Source: Porphyra umbilicalis (Eukaryota; Rhodophyta; Bangiophyceae; Bangiales; Bangiaceae). From it: a DNA stretch of 64,000 bases. A program made the translations under genes and the position numbers. The stretch is taken from the NCBI GenBank assembly GCA_002049455.2, contig KV918885.1:62001-126000 (forward strand), read 5' to 3'. Of this stretch, positions 45,752-56,342 are shown piece after piece (the first letter of the stretch is position 1; each line of letters begins with the position of its first letter). A model generated the notes under the pieces. The model did no database searches and was not told the DNA's origin. It saw only the letters and a list, made by a program, of their open reading frames with translations.

Positions 45752-48700
45752 AGCCGCCCGCCACCAGCGGCGCCGCCGCCGACCGGCCGCCAATCTTGGG
45801 GCGGCGGCGGCGGCCGACGACGACGACGGCCGCGCGGCGTCCGCCCCCTTGCGGCGGGTGGGGCGGGCGCAGCCGCCGCGGCCACCGCCGCCATTGCCGC
45901 CGCCGCCGCCCCGAGCAACGCCGCCCGCCGCACCCGCACCAGGTCCCCCCCCCCCCCCCCCACCCGCCGCACGCGGCCACCGCGGACGCGGCGCCGCCCG
46001 CCACCAGCGGCGCCGCCGCCGACCGGCCGCCAATCTTGGGGCGGCGGCGGCGGCCGACGACGACGACGGCCGCGCGGCGTCCGCCCCCTTGCGGCGGGTG
46101 GGGCGGGCGCAGCCGCCGCGGCCACCGCCGCCATTGCCGCCGCCGCCGCCCCGAGCAACGCCGCCCGCCGCACCCGCACCAGGTCCCCCCCCCCCCCCCC
46201 CACCCCGCCGCACGCGGCCACCGCGGACGCGGCGCCGCCCGCCACCAGCGGCGCCGCCGCCGACCGGCCGCCAATCTTGGGGCGGCGGCGGCGGCCGACG
46301 ACGACGACGGCCGCGCGGCGTCCGCCCCCTTGCGGCGGGTGGGGCGGGCGCAGCCGCCGCGGCCACCGCCGCCATTGCCGCCGCCGCCGCCCCGAGCAAC
46401 GCCGCCCGCCGCACCCGCACCAGGTCCCCCCCCCCCCCCCCACCCCGCCGCACGCGGCCACCGCGGACGCGGCGCCGCCCGCCACCAGCGGCGCCGCCGC
46501 CGACCGGCCGCCAATCTTGGGGCGGCGGCGGCGGCCGACGACGACGACGGCCGCGCGGCGTCCGCCCCCTTGCGGCGGGTGGGGCGGGCGCAGCCGCCGC
46601 GGCCACCGCCGCCATTGCCGCCGCCGCCGCCCCGAGCAACGCCGCCCGCCGCACCCGCACCAGGTCCCCCCCCCCCCCCCCACCCCGCCGCACGCGGCCA
46701 CCGCGGACGCGGCGCCGCCCGCCACCAGCGGCGCCGCCGCCGACCGGCCGCCAATCTTGGGGCGGCGGCGGCGGCCGACGACGACGACGGCCGCGCGGCG
46801 TCCGCCCCCTTGCGGCGGGTGGGGCGGGCGCAGCCGCCGCGGCCACCGCCGCCATTGCCGCCGCCGCCGCCCCGAGCAACGCCGCCCGCCGCACCCGCAC
46901 CAGGTCCCCCCCCCCCCCCCCCCACCCCGCCGCACGCGGCCACCGCGGACGCGGCGCCGCCCGCCACCAGCGGCGCCGCCGCCGACCGGCCGCCAATCTT
47001 GGGGCGGCGGCGGCGGCCGACGACGACGACGGCCGCGCGGCGTCCGCCCCCTTGCGGCGGGTGGGGCGGGCGCAGCCGCCGCGGCCACCGCCGCCATTGC
47101 CGCCGCCGCCGCCCCGAGCAACGCCGCCCGCCGCACCCGCACCAGGTCCCCCCCCCCCCCCCCCACCCCGCCGCACGCGGCCACCGCGGACGCGGCGCCG
47201 CCCGCCACCAGCGGCGCCGCCGCCGACCGGCCGCCAATCTTGGGGCGGCGGCGGCGGCCGACGACGACGACGGCCGCGCGGCGTCCGCCCCCTTGCGGCG
47301 GGTGGGGCGGGCGCAGCCGCCGCGGCCACCGCCGCCATTGCCGCCGCCGCCGCCCCGAGCAACGCCGCCCGCCGCACCCGCACCAGGTCCCCCCCCCCCC
47401 CCCCCACCCCGCCGCACGCGGCCACCGCGGACGCGGCGCCGCCCGCCACCAGCGGCGCCGCCGCCGACCGGCCGCCAATCTTGGGGCGGCGGCGGCGGCC
47501 GACGACGACGACGGCCGCGCGGCGTCCGCCCCCTTGCGGCGGGTGGGGCGGGCGCAGCCGCCGCGGCCACCGCCGCCATTGCCGCCGCCGCCGCCCCGAG
47601 CAACGCCGCCCGCCGCACCCGCACCAGGTCCCCCCCCCCCCCCCCCACCCCGCCGCACGCGGCCACCGCGGACGCGGCGCCGCCCGCCACCAGCGGCGCC
47701 GCCGCCGACCGGCCGCCAATCTTGGGGCGGCGGCGGCGGCCGACGACGACGACGGCCGCGCGGCGTCCGCCCCCTTGCGGCGGGTGGGGCGGGCGCAGCC
47801 GCCGCGGCCACCGCCGCCATTGCCGCCGCCGCCGCCCCGAGCAACGCCGCCCGCCGCACCCGCACCAGGTCCCCCCCCCCCCCCCCCACCCCGCCGCACG
47901 CGGCCACCGCGGACGCGGCGCCGCCCGCCACCAGCGGCGCCGCCGCCGACCGGCCGCCAATCTTGGGGCGGCGGCGGCGGCCGACGACGACGACGGCCGC
48001 GCGGCGTCCGCCCCCTTGCGGCGGGTGGGGCGGGCGCAGCCGCCGCGGCCACCGCCGCCATTGCCGCCGCCGCCGCCCCGAGCAACGCCGCCCGCCGCAC
48101 CCGCACCAGGTCCCCCCCCCCCCCCCCACCCCGCCGCACGCGGCCACCGCGGACGCGGCGCCGCCCGCCACCAGCGGCGCCGCCGCCGACCGGCCGCCAA
48201 TCTTGGGGCGGCGGCGGCGGCCGACGACGACGACGGCCGCGCGGCGTCCGCCCCCTTGCGGCGGGTGGGGCGGGCGCAGCCGCCGCGGCCACCGCCGCCA
48301 TTGCCGCCGCCGCCGCCCCGAGCAACGCCGCCCGCCGCACCCGCACCAGGTCCCCCCCCCCCCCCCCACCCCGCCGCACGCGGCCACCGCGGACGCGGCG
48401 CCGCCCGCCACCAGCGGCGCCGCCGCCGACCGGCCGCCAATCTTGGGGCGGCGGCGGCGGCCGACGACGACGACGGCCGCGCGGCGTCCGCCCCCTTGCG
48501 GCGGGTGGGGCGGGCGCAGCCGCCGCGGCCACCGCCGCCATTGCCGCCGCCGCCGCCCCGAGCAACGCCGCCCGCCGCACCCGCACCAGGTCCCCCCCCC
48601 CCCCCCCCCACCCCGCCGCACGCGGCCACCGCGGACGCGGCGCCGCCCGCCACCAGCGGCGCCGCCGCCGACCGGCCGCCAATCTTGGGGCGGCGGCGGC

Positions 48701-49693
48701 GGCCGACGACGACGACGGCCGCGCGGCGTCCGCCCCCTTGCGGCGGGTGGGGCGGGCGCAGCCGCCGCGGCCACCGCCGCCATTGCCGCCGCCGCCGCCC
48801 CGAGCAACGCCGCCCGCCGCACCCGCACCAGGTCCCCCCCCCCCCCCCCACCCCGCCGCACGCGGCCACCGCGGACGCGGCGCCGCCCGCCACCAGCGGC
48901 GCCGCCGCCGACCGGCCGCCAATCTTGGGGCGGCGGCGGCGGCCGACGACGACGACGGCCGCGCGGCGTCCGCCCCCTTGCGGCGGGTGGGGCGGGCGCA
49001 GCCGCCGCGGCCACCGCCGCCATTGCCGCCGCCGCCGCCCCGAGCAACGCCGCCCGCCGCACCCGCACCAGGTCCCCCCCCCCCCCCCCCACCCCGCCGC
49101 ACGCGGCCACCGCGGACGCGGCGCCGCCCGCCACCAGCGGCGCCGCCGCCGACCGGCCGCCAATCTTGGGGCGGCGGCGGCGGCCGACGACGACGACGGC
49201 CGCGCGGCGTCCGCCCCCTTGCGGCGGGTGGGGCGGGCGCAGCCGCCGCGGCCACCGCCGCCATTGCCGCCGCCGCCGCCCCGAGCAACGCCGCCCGCCG
49301 CACCCGCACCAGGTCCCCCCCCCCCCCCCCACCCCGCCGCACGCGGCCACCGCGGACGCGGCGCCGCCCGCCACCAGCGGCGCCGCCGCCGACCGGCCGC
49401 CAATCTTGGGGCGGCGGCGGCGGCCGACGACGACGACGGCCGCGCGGCGTCCGCCCCCTTGCGGCGGGTGGGGCGGGCGCAGCCGCCGCGGCCACCGCCG
49501 CCATTGCCGCCGCCGCCGCCCCGAGCAACGCCGCCCGCCGCACCCGCACCAGGTCCCCCCCCCCCCCCCCACCCCGCCGCACGCGGCCACCGCGGACGCG
49601 GCGCCGCCCGCCACCAGCGGCGCCGCCGCCGACCGGCCGCCAATCTTGGGGCGGCGGCGGCGGCCGACGACGACGACGGCCGCGCGGCGTCCG
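45752..49693 (+). repeat. ~240-bp satellite, 17 copies, inside the Harbinger element
   Basis: The core GACCGGCCGCCAATCTTGGG recurs at 45781, 46021, 46262, 46502, 46742, 46984, 47225, 47466, 47707, 47948, 48188, 48428, 48670, 48910, 49151, 49391 and 49631, a period of 240-242 bp. Units look identical apart from a 16-18-base C run at the end of each and one missing C at the first junction. The last unit breaks off at GGCCGCGCGGCGTCCG. All six frames are nearly stop-free because the units contain no stop codons, so the huge open frames here are not evidence of protein. The G-rich strand offers regularly spaced runs of 16-18 G. Confidence 0.95.
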
Positions 49694-49746
49694 TTCCCCG
49701 GCGGCACGGGCGACCGAGGCCGTTGTCGACGCCGGCGCCGGTGGTG

Positions 49747-49827
49747 GGCGGCACTGGCGCCGCGTCGCGGCGCGGCGCCGGCAGCGAAGCCGTCGGCGCC
49801 GCGCCGCGACGCGGCGCCAGTGCCGCC
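49747..49827. repeat. Perfect 33-bp inverted repeat with 15-nt loop
   Basis: Arms 49747-49779 and 49795-49827 are exact reverse complements (GGCGGCACTGGCGCCGCGTC...). The stem is nearly all GC. It lies just beyond the array and about 90 bp past the stop of the partner ORF, so it could act as a transcription-stopping or replication-blocking hairpin; that role is inference. Confidence 0.85.
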
Positions 49828-49913
49828 ACCGCCGGCGGCGTTGGCGGCGTCGGCCGAGGACGCACGGGCCGTCGGGGCAGCGCCGCGGGGCTGCCGCTCG
49901 TGGCTCCTTGCCA

Positions 49914-51608
49914 TCATGCGCTTCCGCCACCGGCACCCGTCCACCCGTGATTGTAGTAGTCGACAGTTGGGTGGCGCTCGTCCGAGGCTCTCTCTCCGTT
50001 TGCGTTGACAAATGCATGTCCGGGCCGAGACGCCATTTCTGAAAAGTCTTCGTTAACGGTACCGTCGGCAGTGGAAGTCATCGTCCCTGGAGGCCGACGT
50101 GACTCTTCCCCCGCGCCGGGGCAGGCGTCAGCACGCGGTGGTGTGATGGGATACAGTCCGCCTCCGTCCGACATGCCGCGACCGGGAGCTGTGCCGGTAG
50201 ACGAACGACCGACAAGCGGCGCTGAAGCGCCGCCTCCGCCATGAAATGGCACGTCCGCACCGCGTGCACCACCAGCACCTTCACCAACGGAGGTTGCGCC
50301 CCCCCCGCGCCCTCCACAACCCCCCCCTCTGCATCCACCACCCCCCCCACGGCCTCCACCACTCCCCCCGCGGCCTGCACCCTCCCCCCTGTGCCCACCA
50401 CCACTCCCGCCACGCCGTCCACCACCCCCCACTCGCCCACCACCGCTGGAAGGCGAGCCGCGTGCTCCAGCAGCAGCAAAGGCCGGCAGTCGTGGCCGGC
50501 GCTGCAAGCCGTCCTCGTCGGTGGAAGACAAATCATCGTCGCCCCCCGCCCTCCCCGCGGGAGAACGGGCAGCTGCAGCTGCCATAGCCGCTCGCGCGGC
50601 CAGGCGTGCAGCTTTTGCCGTGGTCCGGCGTGCCAAGGCCTCAGCCTCAGCGTCTGCGATTACTTGGACGCGCCTCGCTTCGGCGGCGTCGCGGGCACGC
50701 TCTGCAGCGACCTCTTCCCGCCGAACTCGAGCTTGCTCGTCCTCCTCGTCCATTTCGGCTGCCATCCGAGCCGCTGTGCGAGCCCGGAACGCCTGCGCGG
50801 CTGGCGTGCCGCGCATCGCCGCCGAATTGAAGAACACGGCCCGCTCCATATTCTTGAGGGTTTCTGCTTTGCGAACCGAAGATTCGGTCAGCTCTTTAAC
50901 CCGCTTGTTCATGGCGGCGGTCGCGGCCAGCAGCCCGGCCTGGTCCTTAGTACGCTTAGACCCCATTGGCTGCACTGCAGGCTGGCCATCTGCGCGGGAT
51001 GATGACGAACCACCCCGCCTCGACCCGACCCCGGCCGGGGCCGCCGAAGTGGACCCACCGCCCGCACCAGCCGCGACTGCCACGCCGGAAACCTCGTCCT
51101 CCATCTCCAGGCCAACGATCACAGCCGGAGGCGACAGTGAGGAGCCAGAGGAGGGGATAGGGAACGTGTCCGAGAAGCGGGGGTATTCACGCAGGAGTTC
51201 CCAAGATGAAAGAAAGCGAAAGACACCACAGGACCCGGGAATGTCAGCTTTGTAATCATCTCGCTTGTTGAATGCCGCAATGGCCATATCAGTGAGGTCC
51301 TTGGTGGTCATCCCAGTGTGGGGCGATCGAGTTATTGAAGCGAGGCAGGCGCTCAGGCGCGTGCAGTCAGGCGCGATATGGTCAAGCCAGCGCGTACGCA
51401 CGGCGGCAACACTGCGCGCTTCCCAGTATCTCGGATCGTTCATTGTCTCAGGGTAGTTAGTTCGCTCCGCCAGCATATCGATGCGAATGCCCTCGAAAAA
51501 CTGAGCCGACTTCAAGCTCGTCCCAACGTCGGCCCTGTTAGACCTCGCAATCCACCCCTTGGTGATCCCCAGCTCCTCCCCCTCAGTCCACTGGCAACCC
51601 TTGACCAT
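49914..51608 (-). CDS. Harbinger partner protein, Myb/SANT-like
   Basis: The start is taken at ATG 51608 (MVKGCQWTEGEEL), although the frame is open to 51812 without domain sequence. About 564 residues. Residues 5-85 form a SANT/Myb-like DNA-binding fold: WTEGEELGITKGWIARS, then FFEGIRIDM, then RYWEARSVAAVRTRWLDHI. It is followed by a C-terminal cap with FRFLSSWELLREYPRF, the pattern of PIF1/Harbinger ORF1 proteins. Next come a Ser/Gly linker, a coiled-coil of Ala/Arg/Glu (DEEDEQARVRREEVAAERARDA...), and a Gly/Arg-rich tail. In known Harbinger systems this partner binds the terminal repeats and helps the transposase enter the nucleus. It is convergent with the transposase across the satellite array. 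Confidence 0.8.
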   Translation of the reverse strand: MVKGCQWTEGEELGITKGWIARSNRADVGTSLKSAQFFEGIRIDMLAERTNYPETMNDPRYWEARSVAAVRTRWLDHIAPDCTRLSACLASITRSPHTGMTTKDLTDMAIAAFNKRDDYKADIPGSCGVFRFLSSWELLREYPRFSDTFPIPSSGSSLSPPAVIVGLEMEDEVSGVAVAAGAGGGSTSAAPAGVGSRRGGSSSSRADGQPAVQPMGSKRTKDQAGLLAATAAMNKRVKELTESSVRKAETLKNMERAVFFNSAAMRGTPAAQAFRARTAARMAAEMDEEDEQARVRREEVAAERARDAAEARRVQVIADAEAEALARRTTAKAARLAARAAMAAAAARSPAGRAGGDDDLSSTDEDGLQRRPRLPAFAAAGARGSPSSGGGRVGGGGRRGGSGGGHRGEGAGRGGSGGGRGGGGGCRGGGCGGRGGGATSVGEGAGGARGADVPFHGGGGASAPLVGRSSTGTAPGRGMSDGGGLYPITPPRADACPGAGEESRRPPGTMTSTADGTVNEDFSEMASRPGHAFVNANGERASDERHPTVDYYNHGWTGAGGGSA

Positions 51609-51839
51609 CTCGGCTGGGGGGACACGGCGGAGACGGTGTTGAGTCCAGACGCTAGCGCGCCGGTACGCGTCACTGCGATGAAGATGGGCGCGACGACGAC
51701 AGTCGACAACGCGGGGATGCGACCACGACGGCCAACGGATGCATGGCATAGAGGAGGATGCACGATTGAACAGCGATCGATCAACATCAGATTCTAAGGA
51801 GTTTCTGACCACTGATAATTATTGCTGGTATTTATTGCC

Positions 51840-51857
51840 GATCGATCGCGATCGATC
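51840..51857. repeat. Palindrome GATCGATCGCGATCGATC
   Basis: Perfect 18-bp palindrome upstream of the partner ORF; a related CGATCGATCAACAT word lies at 51775-51787. Possible protein-binding site near the partner's promoter; inference. Confidence 0.6.
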
Positions 51858-51976
51858 AACGCTCTACGAATCAAGGGAGATACTCCCGATACTGTCTGCA
51901 CGCCACGGGTCACGCAGACCATTGGCGTACGTGTTCCGAACAGGGAACCAGGGGTTGGCCAAACGACTCGGGGCGT

Positions 51977-51998
51977 CTCCAAACAGGCCTGTTTGGAG
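51977..51998. repeat. 22-bp perfect palindrome in right subterminal region
   Basis: CTCCAAACAGGCCTGTTTGG plus AG reads the same on both strands. The words CTCCAAAC and GTTTGGAG recur in the right terminal repeat, so it may be an internal binding site for the element's own proteins. Confidence 0.65.
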
Positions 51999-52146
51999 TG
52001 GCGCTGCCGTTCAAGCTCCAAAAGAAGGGCGATCCCGCGAGACGACCACGAGATGCACTAAGGGATTAGAAAATGTGAACAGGTCTTTTTATGGGTCGTC
52101 ACAGCCCCGTCACACCCTAGTTTTGGAGCGGATCCCAGCCACCAGT

Positions 52147-52204
52147 GCTCCAACCGTCCAAACGGCCAAACGGTGCCACGTTTGGCTGTTTGGACGGTTG
52201 GAGC
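52147..52204. repeat. Foldback hairpin next to the right TIR
   Basis: GCTCCAACCGTCCAAACGGC... pairs with ...GCTGTTTGGACGGTTGGAGC over about 25 bp with one mismatch around a short loop. It overlaps the inner part of the right terminal repeat, so the same sequence exists in both orientations within 60 bp. Confidence 0.75.
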
Positions 52205-52362
52205 CATTGGTGGAGACGCTCTAAAGGGGGGCACGCCCGCCGCTGCCCGGCGGCAGCAGCGGCGTCACGAGCGCGCGCAGACCCGCAGCCGAGCCACACC
52301 CCCCCCCCCCCCCACCCCCCGCCGACCTTGTCGTCGCGCCCCCGCCGACCCCCCCCCCCGCC

Positions 52363-52774
52363 ATGCCCGACGCGCCGACCACCGCCGCCGCCGCCACCGC
52401 CGCCGCCGTGGCCTTCCTCGGCGGCGCCGCCGAGGCGTACGCCGCCGCCGCCCCCGCCGGCGGCGGCCCGCTGCCGCCCGCCGCAGCCGCCGCCGCCGTC
52501 GCCGCCGCGGCGGTCGGGGTGGTGGCGCTGCCGCTGCTCGCCGCCGCCACGGTGGCGGGGGGGAGGGGCAGCGGGGGGGGGGGAGGGTCCGACCCCGCCG
52601 TCGCGCACGCGGCAAGCCCCGTGGGGGGGGTGGGGACGGTGGTGGTCCCCGTGGACGCCCCGCGTGGGGGGGGGGTGGGGGGACCCCGCGGGGATGGACG
52701 ACGACGTGGAGGGCGGCCGCCTGCTGAGCTGCTGCGTCGTTGCGGGGGGGAGGGCGGACCTCCACCTGTGGTGA
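52363..52774 (+). CDS. Possible small Ala-rich membrane protein (doubtful)
   Basis: Opens MPDAPTTAAAATAAAVAFLG and has two hydrophobic stretches (TAAAVAFLGGAAEAY; AVGVVALPLLAAATVAG). The end that looks genuine (MDDDVEGGRLLSCCVVAGG..., stop at 52774) is in another frame, reached only if bases are missing in the G8-G10 runs at about 52622-52682. No family recognised; composition alone could produce this. Confidence 0.25.
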
Positions 52775-54797
52775 GGGGGGGGGGGGGGGGCGCCGCCGGC
52801 GGAGGTCAGGGAAGGGAGGGCGTCGGGGGGGAGGGGGGCCCGGGGGGATCCCCCCCGACCGCCGCGCGGTCGCAGCGGCGGCGGCAGAGGTGGGGACCGA
52901 CGCGGCGCCGCGACGCGCCGGTCGCGGCGGCGGCGGCGGCGCGGCGGCGGGCGCCGGCAGCCGTGGCGCGGCGGCCGCGGCGCGGGCGGGCGCCACCGGC
53001 GTTGACGGCGGTCCTTTGACGGGCAGCGTCGGCGGCGGCGGCGCGGCGGCGAGTGTGGGGGGGCCGCGCCGCGGTGGCGGCGGCCGCCGCCCCGTCGCCG
53101 CCCGTGACCGGTCGGGGGTCGGGCCGCCGCCGCCGGCGCTGCTGCGGGCGCCGCGGGCGCACGCCCTCCTTGCGCCACGCTGCGGGTTGTTCCGTGTCGT
53201 TGCAGCGCCGACCGCGGGGTCCCTGCCGGCGCGGGGTCCCCCACGGTCACGCGGGCGGCAGCGGCGCTGCCGTCACCGCCCCTGTGGGGCCGCGCGGCGG
53301 GGCGGACGGGCGGGTGGGCGGGCCGGCGGGGGGGGCGGCGGGGGGGGCGGACGGGCGGGCGGGAGGCGGCGGCGAGGCGGCGGCGGCGATGCCGTCGGGT
53401 GGCGGCGGGCGGTGGCGGGGACCCGCCGAGGGGCCCCGCGGCGGGCACGTCGGTGGGGCGGCGAGCGACGGCACGGGTGTGTGCCCTCTCTTTTTGTTTT
53501 CCGCGGGGCCGGCGAGCACCCCGGTCACGCGCGATCGGGGCGGCGGCTTTGCGAGTGGGGGACGCACCCCCCCTTTGGGGGGGAGCCGACGGGCCCCGTC
53601 GGCCGTGACGCTTGCCGCTGGGGCGCCTCGCGGGCGCCGCCCGACCGCCTGTGGGGGGCGCCCACCGCACACGCGTGCGCGGCGTCGCTGGACGCGCGGC
53701 CGCGGGCGAGCGGGTGTCAGCCGCGGGCCTGCAGGGGGGATCCCACGACCGCCAAACGGTGGGGGTGGGTGGCGAGGGTGGGGCGCGGTGGGGGGCGCTT
53801 GTGCCGCTTTGCCGTGCGCGCGCGGCGTGCGCAGAGCGCAAGGTTCCTGTGGCCGGCGCATGCGTGCAAAGTAGCGTGCCCGCTCTGCCGGAAACGCTAC
53901 GCACTGTGCGGTAGTCGGTGTTTTTTCGCAGGCCACCAGGTGCTAAAACGTTGACACAAAGACAACACAGTGCATGTCATGCCGGTTTCTCTGCGGCGTG
54001 GTTGTAAGGTCATGGGCGGGCCGGCCCGATGGCCGCGAAACAGATGGCGGGAGGGTAACAGGCTGCGTCGTGGCAACATGTGGATACGCCGCCCAAACGG
54101 CCACGCCACGACTGCCGGGCAGTGGCTGCAGTTGAGCAGCGAGCCTTCTCGCGGCAGACGCGGTGGTGCCGTACGATATGCATGAGGAGGCTGGCCCCCA
54201 AGCTCCGTTTGAACGAGGTGAGCTCCTGACCAGATTTCAAGTGCGTTACAGTCGTGTTCTTCCCCAATGCCTCCATCATCCGACAGATTCACGGTCTGAG
54301 CCAATCAATCAGCGATCGCCAGGAGGATGCCGATGCTTGCGGTTGCGGATGACTGAAAAGTACTTTTTTTCGAATACCCAAAGCACAATAGGCGTTGTAG
54401 AGTTTCGAGCAATCGCCAATCCCCTCGAGCTTGAGCGGACAGCCACGGAGGTATCATCGTCAGACACGCCACAGCCACAGCGAGGGCCGAGGCAGCTGTT
54501 CGCGTCACACATTATAGACGTTTGATTGACCGATCGAGGTCTTGCTGTCCGCGCCTCCTCCGACCGAAAGTCCCAAGCCGCCAATCAGGGTGGAGTGGCT
54601 CAGAACACTGTGGAAACAGCCGCAAGGCGGCCCTCGTTGTTGACCTGGCCCTACGCTCGCTGATACGTAGTGCAAACAGGGCCCGTGACTGCCACGCCTT
54701 GTGGACGGGCTTCGCGCGAGCGCCGCGAAGGCCCGGGACGTGGCTTCGGGGCCGCCGATGCCTGCCAGCGATGCACAGCCCGTCCTTCTCAATGGTC
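52775..54797. other. GC-rich intergenic to mixed sequence, no gene
   Basis: About 52780-53760 is strongly GC-biased with CGG/GGC repeats and G runs; 53900-54797 is of ordinary composition. No open frame on either strand shows a domain. The last three bases before the CACTA element, CGT (54798-54800), are its target duplication. Confidence 0.45.
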
Positions 54798-55320
54798 CGT
54801 CCCTACTAGAACATCTAACGAGAAATCCCAAGTTTTATGGCCCATAATACCAGGTGAAGTGGCACAAAAAACCAGGTTGTGTGGCTCAATATCCCAGGTC
54901 GAAGACCTTCACAGCCCTGAAAAAAGGACCTCAAGCTCATGCGGAATACCAGCTTGCCTGGGATCTTCGGGCATCGCTGGGGCTTAGAATCCCAGGTACA
55001 ACCTGGGATTGTATGGACTTTGGTTCGCTCACAGGCATCCACGTTGCATAGATGGGTGGCTGAGAGCAATGCTGTCAGACAGCGCAATGGTCCATATTCA
55101 AGTATGAGTGCAGTTGTGACTGCACAATCTTACACTGGGATACCTTCAAAGAATGTTACATATAAGAGTGAAGTACGGTATTACGTACTGGCATATCAGT
55201 TTCTGCTGTACGCTGTGTTCGAGTATACTTGACAGCTTGCTATAATAGCAATATTCCGTTTAGTCAAGTATTCATTGATTAGACAATGTTGTGAACAGGT
55301 CGGATGGTTGTGTTTATTAA

Positions 55321-56342
55321 CTAGCGATGAGAAGCAAAGAAATCCTCGGCCGACTGGGCACCCGTCGCACTGTCAACGGTTGCGTGATCGCTGGCGTTAG
55401 TTCCCGATCTGACCCGTGCAGCCGGTGACGAGGGTCGCACCGACCGATTCGGCGGCGGTGGCAGCGGCCGTGTTGGCGGCGGTGGCAGCCGCCGTGTCGG
55501 CGGCGGTGGCAGCGGCCGTGTCGGCGACGGGAGCGTTGCCCCGCCCGCCGTCGCCGCCGCGGCCGCCGCCTGCCCGGCCTGCCCCTTCTTTGCGAGCGCC
55601 TTGTGATAGGCCGCGCTGTTGTTGGCTACCTTAGACAGTAGACAGCAGGCACCCCAGCTCCGAACGCAAACGCCCAGCCGCGGCTCGAACCGCTCAAGGT
55701 GCCGGACGGCCACGTCAATGTCCACTCGCGCCTGTGCGCAGAAGGTGACGAGGGGGTCAAACACCTTAGCGGCCGACTTTGCCAGCCGCTTGATGTGTAT
55801 CACGTCCGGCCCAGAGATGTTAAGGACCTGAAAAACTGGCAAGCGGTTGACGGCGGCTGCGGGTATCGCCACCGCACGCCGCGCGGCATCCGGGTCCGGG
55901 TGAAGATCGAATCCGCACCGGCCGTTCGTGGTGCCGCGGGTCCTGCCCGCCCCACGTGACCGAGATGGGACGGGCAGAACCACCAGCGGGCGCTCCGAAG
56001 AGCCGTTCAAAACCGCCGCAGGCCCAGCAGGGCTCGCCGGAACGGCCGCAGCCTCGGCGCTGCCGCGCCCGTTCGGGCACGCGGAAGTAGCCCCCGTCGC
56101 CGAAGAGCTTGGCGCGCCGGCACCGCGAGAAGAGAGACGCGTTCGCACGGGGGGCGGGGGCAACGCCTCGCGGGGAGAGGACAGCCGACGATTCGGCGGT
56201 GGTGGCGGCGTGGCAACGGCCGCGCGCCGGCGTCCCGAAGTTCGATTCGGCTGCGCTCGCGGGGGTGACGATGCGTCGTTCGACGCGCGGGGAGCCGCCG
56301 CCGGCAGTGCTGCAGCCGCCGCGACGGCGGCGGCCAAATTGC
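55321..56342 (-). CDS. Second ORF of the CACTA element, unknown function
   Basis: The open frame runs from about 56342 to the stop at 55321. The 5' border matches an intron acceptor (TTTCTTTCCAG before GCAATTTGGCC), so a first exon probably lies further upstream and the true start is unknown. The translation is Ala/Pro/Arg-rich at both ends (repeated TRPLPPPPTRRLPPPP) with a better-structured core: FQVLNISGPDVIHIKRLAK, then FDPLVTFCAQARVDIDVAV and HLERFEPRLGVCVRSW. No family is recognised. By position it may be the TNPA-like DNA-binding factor of the element; that is inference. Confidence 0.5.

Larger units (their letters stand above)
43352..52221 (+). mobile_element. Complete 8.9-kb PIF/Harbinger element carrying a satellite array
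   Basis: The left end GAGCATCTCCACCAATGG... and the inverted right end (GAGCGTCTCCACCAATGG...) match over about 32 bp with three mismatches. GAGCATCTCCA-type termini are familiar in plant Harbinger/Tourist elements. The flanking triplets are TGA (43349-43351) and TAA (52222-52224), a degraded 3-bp TWA-type duplication. Inside are a plus-strand DDE transposase (43858-45514) and a minus-strand Myb/SANT-like partner (51608-49914), converging on about 4 kb of ~240-bp tandem repeats. The right terminal repeat continues inward as a long hairpin (52147-52204). Confidence 0.85.

Noticed and set aside
45752-49693. CRISPR-like regular array
   Set aside because: Units are 240 bp with no unique spacers; the whole unit repeats. 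It is a satellite in a eukaryote.
45515-50042. Giant proteins of about 1400-1500 residues in several frames and on both strands
   Set aside because: They are translations of the 240-bp satellite, whose unit has no stop codon in most frames; the same array is open in at least six readings.
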